The position numbers and the translations under genes were made by a program. This document shows, piece after piece, positions 19,387 to 27,651 of a stretch of 64,000 bases of DNA. Source of the stretch: Leptospira hartskeerlii (GTDB taxonomy: Bacteria; Spirochaetota; Leptospiria; Leptospirales; Leptospiraceae); assembly GCF_002811475.1 (NCBI RefSeq), contig NZ_NPDL01000007.1, positions 1 through 64,000 of the forward strand, in the 5' to 3' direction. Below the pieces are notes generated by a model. It was given only the letters and a program-made list of their open reading frames with translations, was not told where the DNA came from and did not search any database. The number at the start of each line of letters is the position of its first letter. Within the stretch, counting starts at the first letter, position 1.

Positions 19387-20100
19387 ATGGAAGCGGTAGT
19401 TCATAAGGCAAATACGAGAGGAAGAGTGGATTTCGGTTGGTTGAAATCGAACCATACATTTTCTTTCGGAAGCTATATGAATCCGGAAAGGATCAGATTC
19501 GGTTCTTTGCGTGTATTGAACGACGATATCGTTGCTCCGGGCAGAGGTTTCGATCCGCATCCTCACCAAGATATGGAAATCATCTCTATACCGATCGAAG
19601 GTGCCATAGAACATAAGGACAGTATCGGAACTTCAGGAGTGATCACATCCGGAGAAGTCCAGGTAATGTCAGCAGGAACTGGAATCGTTCATTCGGAGTA
19701 CAATCATTCCGAAACGGATCTAGTGAACTTCTTACAGATTTGGGTGATACCTGATAAAAGGGGAGCCCAACCTAGATACGACCAGAAAAAATTCCTTCCG
19801 GAAGACCGGAAGAATAGGTTCCAAGTGGTTGTGTCTCCTAAAGAATCTGCGGAGGGTCTCTGGATCAATCAAAATGCATGGTTCTCTTTAGGGAATGCAG
19901 AAGCAGGAAAAGAACTACAGTATGAGTCCAGGAATAAGAACGGGGGAGTTTACGCTTTTCTAATATCAGGAAAAGTGAATATTAACGGGACAGAGCTCTC
20001 ACCTCGAGATGGTGCGGGTTTTCCAAGAACGGACCTTCTTAAGGTTAACGCTTTAGAGGATTCTGAACTTCTTCTAATGGATGTTCCTGAGATCCAGTAA
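19387..20100 (+). CDS. Pirin-family bicupin protein
   Basis: 237 residues from the ATG at 19387, which follows a strong AAAGGAGATAAAA site. The N-terminal cupin has the pirin metal site FDPHPHQDMEI (two His) and a later His/Glu pair (GTGIVHSEYNH, about residues 97-107). A second cupin fills the C-terminal half. The family binds iron or another divalent metal; bacterial members include quercetin dioxygenases and redox-responsive regulators. The natural substrate here is unknown. A repeat element separates it from the convergent protease gene. Confidence 0.88.
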   Translation: MEAVVHKANTRGRVDFGWLKSNHTFSFGSYMNPERIRFGSLRVLNDDIVAPGRGFDPHPHQDMEIISIPIEGAIEHKDSIGTSGVITSGEVQVMSAGTGIVHSEYNHSETDLVNFLQIWVIPDKRGAQPRYDQKKFLPEDRKNRFQVVVSPKESAEGLWINQNAWFSLGNAEAGKELQYESRNKNGGVYAFLISGKVNINGTELSPRDGAGFPRTDLLKVNALEDSELLLMDVPEIQ

Positions 20101-20107
20101 GTAGAGC

Positions 20108-20205
20108 TTCGCACGGAGTGCACAGAGTTCACGAAGAGGCTTATAGAGGAACTGTGGGAGTTTCTACACCTTTTCTCCGTAATCTCCGTGTTCTCTGTGC
20201 GAAAA
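20108..20205. repeat. Terminally inverted repeat element with 9-bp periodicity
   Basis: The left end has CACGGAG (20112), CACAGAG (20121) and CACGAAG (20130), each 9 bp apart. The right end has the complement at the same period: CTCCGTA (20175), CTCCGTG (20184) and CTCTGTG (20193), followed by CGAAAAAA. The ends can pair into a long imperfect hairpin. It fills the gap between two convergent genes. A related element lies at 57981-58094. Confidence 0.65.
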
Positions 20206-20218
20206 AACTTAGCGGCTC

Positions 20219-21226
20219 TTATTTTAATTCCCCGGGTTCGATGAAAAAACTTCTGATCGACCCATCTCTTAATAAACGAATTCCTAATTTTCTTCCTATC
20301 GAAGTCTCATCTAAGATCTTATGAAGATCGTCGATCGTATGGATCTCTTGATCATCCAGGTTGATGATTAAATCTCCGTTTCTTATTCCCGCAAGGTCCG
20401 CCGGTGAACCGGTTTCCAAAGATAAAACCAAGATCCCGGATTCTGAGCCTATCTTATTTAGCGTTTTGGTAAGTGTTGGGATCTTTTGGTTTTGGCCAGC
20501 GATCCCTAAATATCCTCTTTTGACAGCGCCATTTGTAATTAAACGAGTAATCACATATTCTGCAGTATTTGAGGCGACTGCAAAACAGATGCCTTGTGCA
20601 GGAAGAATGATCGCAGTATTAATTCCTACAACTCTCCCTTGGAAATCTACAAGCGGACCTCCCGAATTCCCCGGATTTAAGGCAGCGTCCGTTTGGATCA
20701 CATTGTCTATGAGACGTCCATTACGAGATCTTAATGTTCTTCCGAGCGCACTAACTACTCCTGCAGTGACTGTGGATTCGAAACCGTAAGGATTTCCGAT
20801 CGCGACCACTAGCTGTCCCACTTTCAGTTTTTTGGAGTCCGTAAAGCTGGAATGAGGAAATAATCCTCCGTGAACTTTTAAGACGGCAACATCCGTATGT
20901 GGATCGTTTCCTACTAGTTCCGCTTCTTTACTAGAACCGTCTGAGAGATTTGCCTTAATTTTAACTGCACCATCCACCACATGGCTATTAGTTGCGATGA
21001 ATCCGTCTGGAGTGAGAAAAAATCCGGAACCGCTTCCTCCTTCTCCTTTTTTGTTTGTGACTTGCAGATGAACTACACTTGGACCGACAGAGTCCACTGC
21101 GTTTATCACAGATTTGGAATAGGCGTCTAAAATTTCCGCCTCGCTCGGTTCAGAATGATTATTAGGATGAGAGTTATTCCCTAATGAAGAAATAAAATCC
21201 GCGCTTGTATTTGTAAGTAGTACCAT
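20219..21226 (-). CDS. HtrA/DegP-like S1C serine protease with PDZ domain
   Basis: 335 residues from the ATG at 21226; a TTG at 21265 is also in frame. The trypsin-like domain has the catalytic triad His82 (NSHVVDG), Asp112 (HTDVAVLK) and Ser188 (GNSGGPLV). One PDZ domain occupies about residues 235-330 (GYLGIAGQNQK, SPADLAGIRNGDLIINLDD). HtrA proteins degrade or refold damaged envelope proteins. This copy has no recognisable signal peptide or membrane anchor (MVLLTNTSADFISSLG), which is odd. A 10-bp inverted repeat with the Shine-Dalgarno in its loop lies just before the ATG. Confidence 0.85.
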   Translation of the reverse strand: MVLLTNTSADFISSLGNNSHPNNHSEPSEAEILDAYSKSVINAVDSVGPSVVHLQVTNKKGEGGSGSGFFLTPDGFIATNSHVVDGAVKIKANLSDGSSKEAELVGNDPHTDVAVLKVHGGLFPHSSFTDSKKLKVGQLVVAIGNPYGFESTVTAGVVSALGRTLRSRNGRLIDNVIQTDAALNPGNSGGPLVDFQGRVVGINTAIILPAQGICFAVASNTAEYVITRLITNGAVKRGYLGIAGQNQKIPTLTKTLNKIGSESGILVLSLETGSPADLAGIRNGDLIINLDDQEIHTIDDLHKILDETSIGRKLGIRLLRDGSIRSFFIEPGELK

Positions 21227-21228
21227 AA

Positions 21229-21255
21229 TATTTTTGGACTCCGTGTCCAAAAATA
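21229..21255 (-). promoter_or_regulatory. Inverted repeat enclosing the protease ribosome binding site
   Basis: On the coding strand, TATTTTTGGA-CACGGAG-TCCAAAAATA is a perfect 10-bp repeat whose loop holds GGAG. It ends 2 bp before the ATG. It could act as an RNA hairpin presenting the ribosome binding site or as a DNA operator. Confidence 0.45.
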
Positions 21256-21341
21256 ATGTCCCCAAAAGAACGGAGTGGTTTAGAAAAAATGAAATGATTC
21301 CTTGAACAAATTGATCTTGTCATTCAAGGCTTATATCCTAA

Positions 21342-21653
21342 TTACTTTTTCCAATCTTCCGGCTTTGGTGATACAGGTTTATAATAAACAGTAGTAGTTC
21401 CTTGTGAGAACATCTCAGGCACTGTCCTTCTCCAATTCACAAAATGAGGGGTTTCCAAATGAGACTTGCGTTTGGATTCGCTTTCATAAGCTTCTATAAT
21501 TACAAATCTGCCTTCGTCTCCATCGTTTTGAAGCAGATCGAATCTAAGAACACCGTTCTCTTTGAGAGATTCTTTGGAAAGTTCACTGCTGATTTCCAGA
21601 AATTCTTGGATCCTTTCCGGAAGTATTTTGTAAGAGGAGACTGTAACGATCAT
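21342..21653 (-). CDS. Antibiotic-biosynthesis-monooxygenase (ABM) domain protein
   Basis: 103 residues from the ATG at 21653; longer in-frame starts would overlap the opposite-strand neighbour. The sequence fits the YgiN/ABM ferredoxin-like fold: MIVTVSSYKILPERIQEF, then LRFDLLQNDGDEGRFVIIEAYES, then HLETPHFVNWR, the typical His-x-x-x-x-His helix. Members are small dimeric quinol monooxygenases or stress proteins. Substrate unknown. It is divergent from the nitronate-monooxygenase-like gene with only 82 bp between starts, so they may share regulation. Confidence 0.8.
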   Translation of the reverse strand: MIVTVSSYKILPERIQEFLEISSELSKESLKENGVLRFDLLQNDGDEGRFVIIEAYESESKRKSHLETPHFVNWRRTVPEMFSQGTTTVYYKPVSPKPEDWKK

Positions 21654-21735
21654 AGTCCCTAGTTTCAATATCCGATTTTCTTCTGCCAGAAAAAAAAGAT
21701 AGATGGAATCGGATCGGAATGAAAGCTTTTCCCTT

Positions 21736-22653
21736 ATGAAAATAAAAACTCCCGTAACGGAGATGCTTGGAATCGATCTGCCCATCATCGGGGCTCCCAT
21801 GTTTCTCGTTTCATATCCTGATCTAGTTGTCGCAGTCTCCGAAGCCGGTGGGCTTGGAACATTCCCCTCTCAAAACTACAGGACCTTAGAGGAATTGAGA
21901 AGAGGTTTGGAAGATATCAGATCTCGGACCAAAAAGCCGATCGGTGTTAACTTAATTTTACATAAGGCTCATAACCCGAACTGGGCAAAACACTTAGAAA
22001 TACTTTTAGAATTCAAAGTAGAATTGATCATCACTAGTTTAGGAAGTCCTCGTTCCATTATCAATGAGGCAAAATCGGTAGGCACAAAAGTTTTCTGCGA
22101 CGTAACTACATTAAGACATGCGAATTTAGTTGCTAAGTCCGGAGCGGACGCTCTTGTTGCGGTTGCCCAAGGTGCGGGAGGACATGCTGGAAATATTTCT
22201 CCTTTCAGCCTTTTCCCTTATCTGAAAAAAGAGATCGGTCTTCCTGTTCTTGCGGCCGGGGCGATCAGTGGTGGAGCACAAATGGCAGCTGCAATGTCAT
22301 TAGGCGCTGATGCTGTTTATATCGGAACAAGACTAATCGCCACTAAGGAAGCTGCTGCTTCTCAAGAGTATAAGGAGATGATCGTTGAGTCTGCACCGGA
22401 AGAGATCGTTTATACTGAAAAAATTTCTGGGATCCCTGCAAACTGGCTAAAACGTTCCGTAGAAAGAGCGGGAGATAATTTTCACAATGAAGGCAGTGGG
22501 GATATAGACCAGGAATTCAAACGTTGGAGAGATATTTGGTCAGCCGGTCACGGAGTGGCTCAGATTGATTCTATCATCCCTGCGGGAGATGTCGTAAGGG
22601 GAATGGCTGCAGAATATGTGGATATCATAAATAAGCTGCCAAGACCAGTTTAA
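21736..22653 (+). CDS. Nitronate monooxygenase-like flavoprotein
   Basis: 305 residues from the ATG at 21736. It is a TIM-barrel FMN enzyme of the 2-nitropropane dioxygenase/enoyl-reductase-II group: LPIIGAPMFLVSYPDLVVAVSEAGGLGTFPSQN at the N-terminus, VAQGAGGHAG near 152 and LAAGAISGGAQMAAAMSLGADAVYIGTR near 180-207. The AQGxxxGGH segment places the FMN phosphate and catalytic His of nitronate monooxygenases. The physiological substrate may be nitronates or other oxidised small molecules. A strong terminator follows. Confidence 0.85.
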   Translation: MKIKTPVTEMLGIDLPIIGAPMFLVSYPDLVVAVSEAGGLGTFPSQNYRTLEELRRGLEDIRSRTKKPIGVNLILHKAHNPNWAKHLEILLEFKVELIITSLGSPRSIINEAKSVGTKVFCDVTTLRHANLVAKSGADALVAVAQGAGGHAGNISPFSLFPYLKKEIGLPVLAAGAISGGAQMAAAMSLGADAVYIGTRLIATKEAAASQEYKEMIVESAPEEIVYTEKISGIPANWLKRSVERAGDNFHNEGSGDIDQEFKRWRDIWSAGHGVAQIDSIIPAGDVVRGMAAEYVDIINKLPRPV

Positions 22654-22658
22654 GATTT

Positions 22659-22682
22659 AACCCCCGGTTTCGGGGGTTTTTT
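22659..22682 (+). terminator. Rho-independent terminator
   Basis: Stem AACCCCCG / CGGGGGTT with loop GTTT, followed by a T-run. It sits 6 bp after the flavoprotein stop and may also serve the convergent membrane protein. Confidence 0.9.
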
Positions 22683-22689
22683 GTAACTT

Positions 22690-22971
22690 TTACTTCTTAT
22701 CCGAGAAACTTACAGGAATTAGGTGGAATACACCGAACACAAAAACTTGAAGAGCGTCTGAAATTTTGAATCCGCCTCTGTCTCCTGCGCGCAAAGAATA
22801 GATCCCAACTTCTAAGACATGGATCCCTAAAATTACCCAACCTAGAGTGAGAATGATCCCGTCCAGACTTGGATGTAAATTAATGAGTTGGACGACTCCG
22901 CTTAATACTCCCAACCATAAAAGCCAAAATGCGGCAGTGGAAGCCTTGGATATATTATTCACTAGATTCAT
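22690..22971 (-). CDS. Small DUF1145-like integral membrane protein
   Basis: 93 residues from the ATG at 22971, which has GGGGAAAGA upstream; an earlier in-frame start at 23016 is less likely. Two or three membrane helices (AAFWLLWLGVLSGVVQLI, IILTLGWVILGIHVLEVGIY, ALQVFVFGVFHLIP) and the FVFGVFHLI end match the pattern of DUF1145 (E. coli YhhL). No function known. Confidence 0.7.
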   Translation of the reverse strand: MNLVNNISKASTAAFWLLWLGVLSGVVQLINLHPSLDGIILTLGWVILGIHVLEVGIYSLRAGDRGGFKISDALQVFVFGVFHLIPVSFSDKK

Positions 22972-23063
22972 TCTTTCCCCTCGAAATATCGATTCCGAGT
23001 ATAGCAACTGATACACAGGATTTGGTCAAGAAGAAGTTAGGATCGGCGAGAGTCGCTTTTGCC

Positions 23064-23702
23064 TCAGGAGCCGGATTCTACTTCTATCTTCTCGTCTTGT
23101 TCCGATTCGTTTAAGACAGGACTTGTAATTTTATCTAAAAGAGACTTTAGAATATCGTAATATGGAAGCACCTTGGGTCCGACTGATTTTCCGAACTTAT
23201 TCTCGTAGCTGGTCCTTAGTGTGGCTTCTTCATCTCCTCCCATGAAGTAAGAAGAAGAAGCATTTCCTTCCCAAAGAATTTCTTTTGTATCACATTTTTG
23301 GATCTGAGCTTGGATAGAAATTTTGATCCCATTGGAAGAAGGCCCGAATGTTGCGGGACTCAACCAAACTAGAAAAGAAGGTGTGGTCCCGTTCAAGATC
23401 TCCTCTAATTTAAGTGTAAGAACTCCTTGGGATTTTCCTACCGGGGATTTACAGTTTTGGTTTTTGCTGGAAGGATCCGGATAAACGATAAATTCCTTAT
23501 GGTGGGCCAATTCTTGTTCGGCCATAGATTTTACTAGGGAGGCTTCTACTTGATTTACTTTAGAACTGGAATCGATCGCAACAGTTAGTCTTTTGAATCT
23601 GTCTAGAGATGATTCAAAATTCGGCGCGATCTTGATTTGTTTTACCGCACAATTTGCAAAGGATATAGAAATTAAAAATAGAAGTATTAGTTTAGATCTC
23701 AT
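23064..23702 (-). CDS. Putative lipoprotein of the lipid-transport operon
   Basis: 212 residues. The signal sequence ends SFANC (Cys18). The mature protein has an LTVAIDSSSKVNQVEASLV segment, a beta region (GVLTLKLEEIL, GIKISIQAQIQKCD) and a Trp-Glu-Gly motif typical of small periplasmic lipoproteins with a GNA1162/MXAN_6521-like layout. That family name is a guess. Its ATG overlaps the RND transporter stop by 4 bp (ATGA), so it probably works with it, for example as a periplasmic or outer-membrane partner. Confidence 0.65.
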   Translation of the reverse strand: MRSKLILLFLISISFANCAVKQIKIAPNFESSLDRFKRLTVAIDSSSKVNQVEASLVKSMAEQELAHHKEFIVYPDPSSKNQNCKSPVGKSQGVLTLKLEEILNGTTPSFLVWLSPATFGPSSNGIKISIQAQIQKCDTKEILWEGNASSSYFMGGDEEATLRTSYENKFGKSVGPKVLPYYDILKSLLDKITSPVLNESEQDEKIEVESGS

Positions 23703-26611
23703 TTTTTCTTTCCGGTTTTCTTTTTAGGAGCTACTTTTTTCTTAGCCGCTTTTTTGGCCTTAGGCTTAGTGGAAGGTTCCTCCATTACAAATTCAGAATT
23801 TGTTTCGGGACCTTCTTCGTCTGGTCCTAAGCCCAACGGAATTGCTTCAGACTCTTCTTGTTTGCGGCTTCTATACGCTAATTCTAAAATCGCAGGAAGC
23901 AGAGTGAGTGCGATAAGTAAACAAGCGCCAATTCCGATGGTTGCCACTTTTCCGATGGAATGTAGGCCTCTTTGATCTGCGAGAAGTAATGCGCTCCATC
24001 CTACGAGTGTGGTCAATGTGGATGCGATCACCGCCGGTCCGACCATTGCCATTGCCTTTACTATATCATGATCTTCTCTGAATCTATAATAGATATAGAT
24101 CCCATTCTGAATTCCGTATCCTATGATGACCGGGAATACCAGAACATTCATAAAATTTAATTTAAGATCGATGATGGACATCACTCCTACTGTGACTAAG
24201 ATCCCTAACAAGAGAGGGATCAATGAAAGTAATGCAGGTAAGAATGCCCTATAAAATAGTATCAGAACTATAATCACTAATACCAAGGTGATAAAGAATG
24301 CGGCTACTCCTTCTCTTTTTACGATCATGATAAGCTGAGCAAACAACATCAAACTTCCCGCCGTATCCGTTTGGAAAGTATATGATCTGGCCTGGGCAAT
24401 ATCCTTATAAGGTCTATGCTCAATGATCGTATCTACCGTTCCAGGTAGGATCTTTATGGAGAGAAATTTTTCCTTAGAGTATGTGTTCAGCGCGTTTAAT
24501 AAAGTTTTACTTTCCACAGCAGAATACTTCTCTTTAACAGGATCAATTTCAGATTCTTTTTGAGTTCCCGTGGAGTATAAGATCGTATTTAAGGTCCTTC
24601 TGGAAATTTTAGGAACTTCCAATCTTCCTATTGCGGCGAAAAATTCTAATAATTTTCCACCATGCCATAAGGCAACCTTAGGATATAGGAATAACAGATG
24701 TCCTTTTTCTTTGGAACTTGCAACTTCCTTGAACTGAGAGGAAAAATAATCCGGAACAGCGGTGTAATCGTAAGGTTTAACGGATAAGAATAACTTTGCC
24801 TTAGGCAAATATTTTCTTTGTTCCGGTTTTAAGAAGGAAGCCTTTATAGGTTTCATATCCTTCGCGAGCTGATCTAGAACTTTACGGTTTTCTAATTGTT
24901 GAGAATAAGGTGGAACAAAGTTCCAGAGAGAAACTACCTGATCTACCGAACCTGCGATTGATTCCGGAACCGGATTCAAATAATCGAATACAGCTTCCGA
25001 TTCTTCCAGACTTTTTACTACGATCGCTTGAGGATCGGAAGAAATATCGAAACGGTCCGCGATCTCATCGTATAAGTTTACGGATTCTAAATTTTCTACT
25101 AAAAGGTTTCTTCCATTTACGTCGAATTGGACTTTTGGAGCGAAAACTCCGAAAAGTAAAACGAGGACTAAAACGATTACGGATAGAATTCCAGGTTTAG
25201 AATAAAATTTTCTTAATAAACTCGAAGGAGTTTGTTGGTCTTCATTTAGGATAAAGGCTTTGGAAAGGGAGGGGAACCATTTTAAAAGTAGAGCAATCTG
25301 TAAAGCGGTCACACCATACATTGCAATTGCGATCATAACGATCCCGTATGTTGCAATAATGCCGAACTCGCTAAATCCTCTAAATTCCGAGAAGGAAAGA
25401 ACAACGAATGCGGAAGTGGTAGTTAACGCAGAGCTAAATGAAGCGATCCCTGTATGATAGATCGTGTCTTTGATCGCTCTTACGATATCTTGTTTTTTAG
25501 TAAATTCTTCTCTAAATCTATATAAAAATTGGATCCCATAGTCTATCCCGAGTCCCATAAGAATGGAGCCGATGATACTTGTGATACTATTCAATTGTCC
25601 TATGACGAGTCCGGTTAACCCGAAGGTCATGAGTAGTCCGCTGAGTAGGGAGAATAGTAGAATAACAATGAAAAGTGGATTACGGAAAAATAATAAAAGT
25701 AGAAGTCCTATTCCCAAGAAAGAAGCGATCCCGATAGGTTTTAATGCCTTAATTAAGGTTTCATAATCGTCTTGATTGAGTTTATAGGCCCCGGTATAAC
25801 CAGCGTAAATTCCGTCTTCTTCCAATTTTAAGGTTTTTACTAAACCTTGGACTTTCTTGTCTATTTTTTCCAAGAACTCGATGTCTACAAAGGAACCTGT
25901 CGGTTTGATCAAAACGATCAACATTCCTTTTTCGGGAGAAATATTATATTCGTCGAATATATCTCTTTTGGCGAGTTTTTGGTATTTGGAGATGATATCA
26001 GTGAAGTCGGGATTGTATTCTTCGTTCGTAAGTTTGATGAAGAATGGGTTCGCTTTTTCTATTTCGTCATCGATCTTACGTTTTACTCTTTTTCGGACTT
26101 CTTTTAAGTCTTCCGTTTTTAAGAATAAAGGAAGCCTGTCTTGTAAAAAGGAAACATTATATCTATAAGAAACATAACGTACTAATTCTTTGTCTTTTAA
26201 AGCTTCCGTAGCCAGTTTATCGGAGGCCCTTTTAAGTGCGATCTCTCTGGCTTTATAATAAGCGATGTTCTTACGTTTGGCCTCGTCAGCTAATTCCAAT
26301 TCTTTCTTTTGGGTCTCAGGATCACCGTTACGTTTGGCTTGGAATGCCTTGGTAAGATGTTCCGTCATTCCTTTGTCGTCTTTGAACTTGAGAGCAACAG
26401 TATAAAATCCGCTTCCGCCGATCATTTCGATCACACGTTTTGTTTGGACAACAGAAGGGTTATCGGAAGGAAGAAGTTGTAGGTTATCGCTGTTAATGGA
26501 AAGTCTGGTGGCTAAAAAGCCTGAGATCACCAGAAAAATAAATAGGATTGCGGAAGAAGCGGCCGGTTTGGTTAACACCAACTCGGTCGCTTTAGAAAGA
26601 AATTTTCTCAT
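23699..26611 (-). CDS. RND/MMPL-family exporter (HpnN-like)
   Basis: 970 residues with the two-fold RND layout. An N-terminal helix and large periplasmic loop (about 45-280) are followed by a 5-6 helix MMPL block (about 285-465) with GSILMGLGIDYGIQFLYRF. A second loop (about 490-740) and a second block (about 750-915) with FPVIIGYGIQNGIYIYYRF complete it. The Gly-Asp or Gly-Gln helix motifs and the sterol-sensing-like layout fit the HpnN/MmpL lipid exporters. A Lys/Ala/Pro-rich cytoplasmic tail ends the protein. It is coupled to an MlaC-like gene (TGATG overlap) and to a lipoprotein gene (ATGA overlap). Cargo is probably a lipid; hopanoids are possible but unproven. Confidence 0.88.
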   Translation of the reverse strand: MRKFLSKATELVLTKPAASSAILFIFLVISGFLATRLSINSDNLQLLPSDNPSVVQTKRVIEMIGGSGFYTVALKFKDDKGMTEHLTKAFQAKRNGDPETQKKELELADEAKRKNIAYYKAREIALKRASDKLATEALKDKELVRYVSYRYNVSFLQDRLPLFLKTEDLKEVRKRVKRKIDDEIEKANPFFIKLTNEEYNPDFTDIISKYQKLAKRDIFDEYNISPEKGMLIVLIKPTGSFVDIEFLEKIDKKVQGLVKTLKLEEDGIYAGYTGAYKLNQDDYETLIKALKPIGIASFLGIGLLLLLFFRNPLFIVILLFSLLSGLLMTFGLTGLVIGQLNSITSIIGSILMGLGIDYGIQFLYRFREEFTKKQDIVRAIKDTIYHTGIASFSSALTTTSAFVVLSFSEFRGFSEFGIIATYGIVMIAIAMYGVTALQIALLLKWFPSLSKAFILNEDQQTPSSLLRKFYSKPGILSVIVLVLVLLFGVFAPKVQFDVNGRNLLVENLESVNLYDEIADRFDISSDPQAIVVKSLEESEAVFDYLNPVPESIAGSVDQVVSLWNFVPPYSQQLENRKVLDQLAKDMKPIKASFLKPEQRKYLPKAKLFLSVKPYDYTAVPDYFSSQFKEVASSKEKGHLLFLYPKVALWHGGKLLEFFAAIGRLEVPKISRRTLNTILYSTGTQKESEIDPVKEKYSAVESKTLLNALNTYSKEKFLSIKILPGTVDTIIEHRPYKDIAQARSYTFQTDTAGSLMLFAQLIMIVKREGVAAFFITLVLVIIVLILFYRAFLPALLSLIPLLLGILVTVGVMSIIDLKLNFMNVLVFPVIIGYGIQNGIYIYYRFREDHDIVKAMAMVGPAVIASTLTTLVGWSALLLADQRGLHSIGKVATIGIGACLLIALTLLPAILELAYRSRKQEESEAIPLGLGPDEEGPETNSEFVMEEPSTKPKAKKAAKKKVAPKKKTGKKK

Positions 26612-27195
26612 CAGTTCTTGGCTGCTTTTTGTATTAGGGAAATGGTCCCCTTGATTCCGTTTTTCTTAATAGACGGCTCTATATTTTTAGTGCGGTTGAT
26701 CTCTGTGGCGAGTTTACCTTCTGTTTCGAAATCGCTAATGTACCAAGCGCCTTCCGATTCGGAAAGTATCCAAGCGAATTTGATTTGATCGGAACCTTTA
26801 TAAAGGATCGAAGAGCCGATCCTTGCTTGTTTACCATTCATGGAAGGTTTGTCGTAAGTGATATCGATCTTATCAAAATATTTTAATGCGATTGGGAACG
26901 CTTTGTTCACGATATATTCGGAGATCGCGTCCTCGAATTCCTTTCTTTCTGCGGCGGAAATTTTATGATCACCGATGAGTTTTTCGGAGAATTTTCCTAC
27001 ATGGACCAAAGCCAATGCCTTATCGTTCTTTTTATAACGGATAAAGCCGATCAATTTTTTAACGGCGGATAACGTCTGCTCTTCAGGCGAAACTTCCGGA
27101 GAAGTGTTTTGGGGTTCATTCGTAGTTTGGGGATCCTGGGCAAAAAGAAAACCCGAGGAAAGTAAACAGAACAATAAAATTTGAAATAGTTTCAC
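26611..27195 (-). CDS. MlaC/HpnM-like periplasmic lipid-binding protein
   Basis: 194 residues starting at GTG (27195). A signal peptide (about residues 1-19, ending LFAQ) is followed by a Pro/Thr-rich linker and the MlaC/Ttg2D fold: FSEKLIGDHKISAAERKEFEDAI, YFDKIDITYDKP, IKFAWILSESEGAWYISDFETEG. This family ferries phospholipids or hopanoids across the periplasm. Being the first gene of an operon with an RND exporter recalls the hpnM-hpnN pair of hopanoid producers. No hopanoid synthesis gene is visible in the window. Confidence 0.8.
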   Translation of the reverse strand: MKLFQILLFCLLSSGFLFAQDPQTTNEPQNTSPEVSPEEQTLSAVKKLIGFIRYKKNDKALALVHVGKFSEKLIGDHKISAAERKEFEDAISEYIVNKAFPIALKYFDKIDITYDKPSMNGKQARIGSSILYKGSDQIKFAWILSESEGAWYISDFETEGKLATEINRTKNIEPSIKKNGIKGTISLIQKAAKN

Positions 27196-27424
27196 AGATT
27201 ATTACCTAAGGAAGGATCGATCCGGGAATTTTACAATCATGTAAAAAACAGACTGCGTACTGGCCGGATAAATTTACAGTAATGGAAGGGGAAGGCTTAA
27301 GTCAACGGAAATTAGACTTAATTCTGGCGGAGAAAATCGTAGGCCTGGCTTCCACAAGAAAATGATAAAACTTTCGGTGTTAGGCAACTTAAGATCAGAG
27401 GATGTTTCGCCTTATATTGTTCCA

Positions 27425-27619
27425 CTAAAATTTGAGTGGTATGCAGGGCCATTCCCAACCGGTCTTATCCGCAAATTCGAAAAAAGCCTTTTGAGTTATG
27501 CTAGTATGAGTATGCGGGCCCTTCTTCCCGAAAGCTCTCAAAGGAGAAATAAAGGATAAAAAATAAGCGGAGAAGGCAAGCGCCAAAAATTTCAGAAGAA
27601 CAAAGTTAGTTTTACTGCT
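27425..27619 (-). pseudogene. Truncated secreted-protein gene
   Basis: 64 residues from an ATG at 27619. It begins with a good signal peptide (MSSKTNFVLLKFLALAFSAY then FLSFISPLRAFG) and then GKKGPHTHTSITQKAFFEFA, which looks like the start of a secreted hydrolase (Gly-Pro-His-Thr-His with a Thr-x-x-Ala-x-x-x-Phe helix). The frame ends abruptly after a Trp-Glu-Trp-Pro-Cys segment, and the downstream minus-strand sequence has stops in every frame. It is probably a degraded gene rather than a real 64-residue protein. Confidence 0.5.
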
Positions 27620-27651
27620 CATATATGTAATCAAGCAATTACATATATGAG
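27618..27651. repeat. Perfect 14-bp inverted repeat
   Basis: CTCATATATGTAAT-CAAGCA-ATTACATATATGAG is a perfect 14-6-14 inverted repeat straddling the start of the decayed gene. It could be an operator, a recombination site or the footprint of a mobile element. It is not a terminator since both arms are AT-rich without a T-run. Confidence 0.6.

Noticed and set aside
25847..26168. Plus-strand frames opposite the RND exporter
   Set aside because: Both mirror the codon pattern of the conserved exporter and have no start signals.
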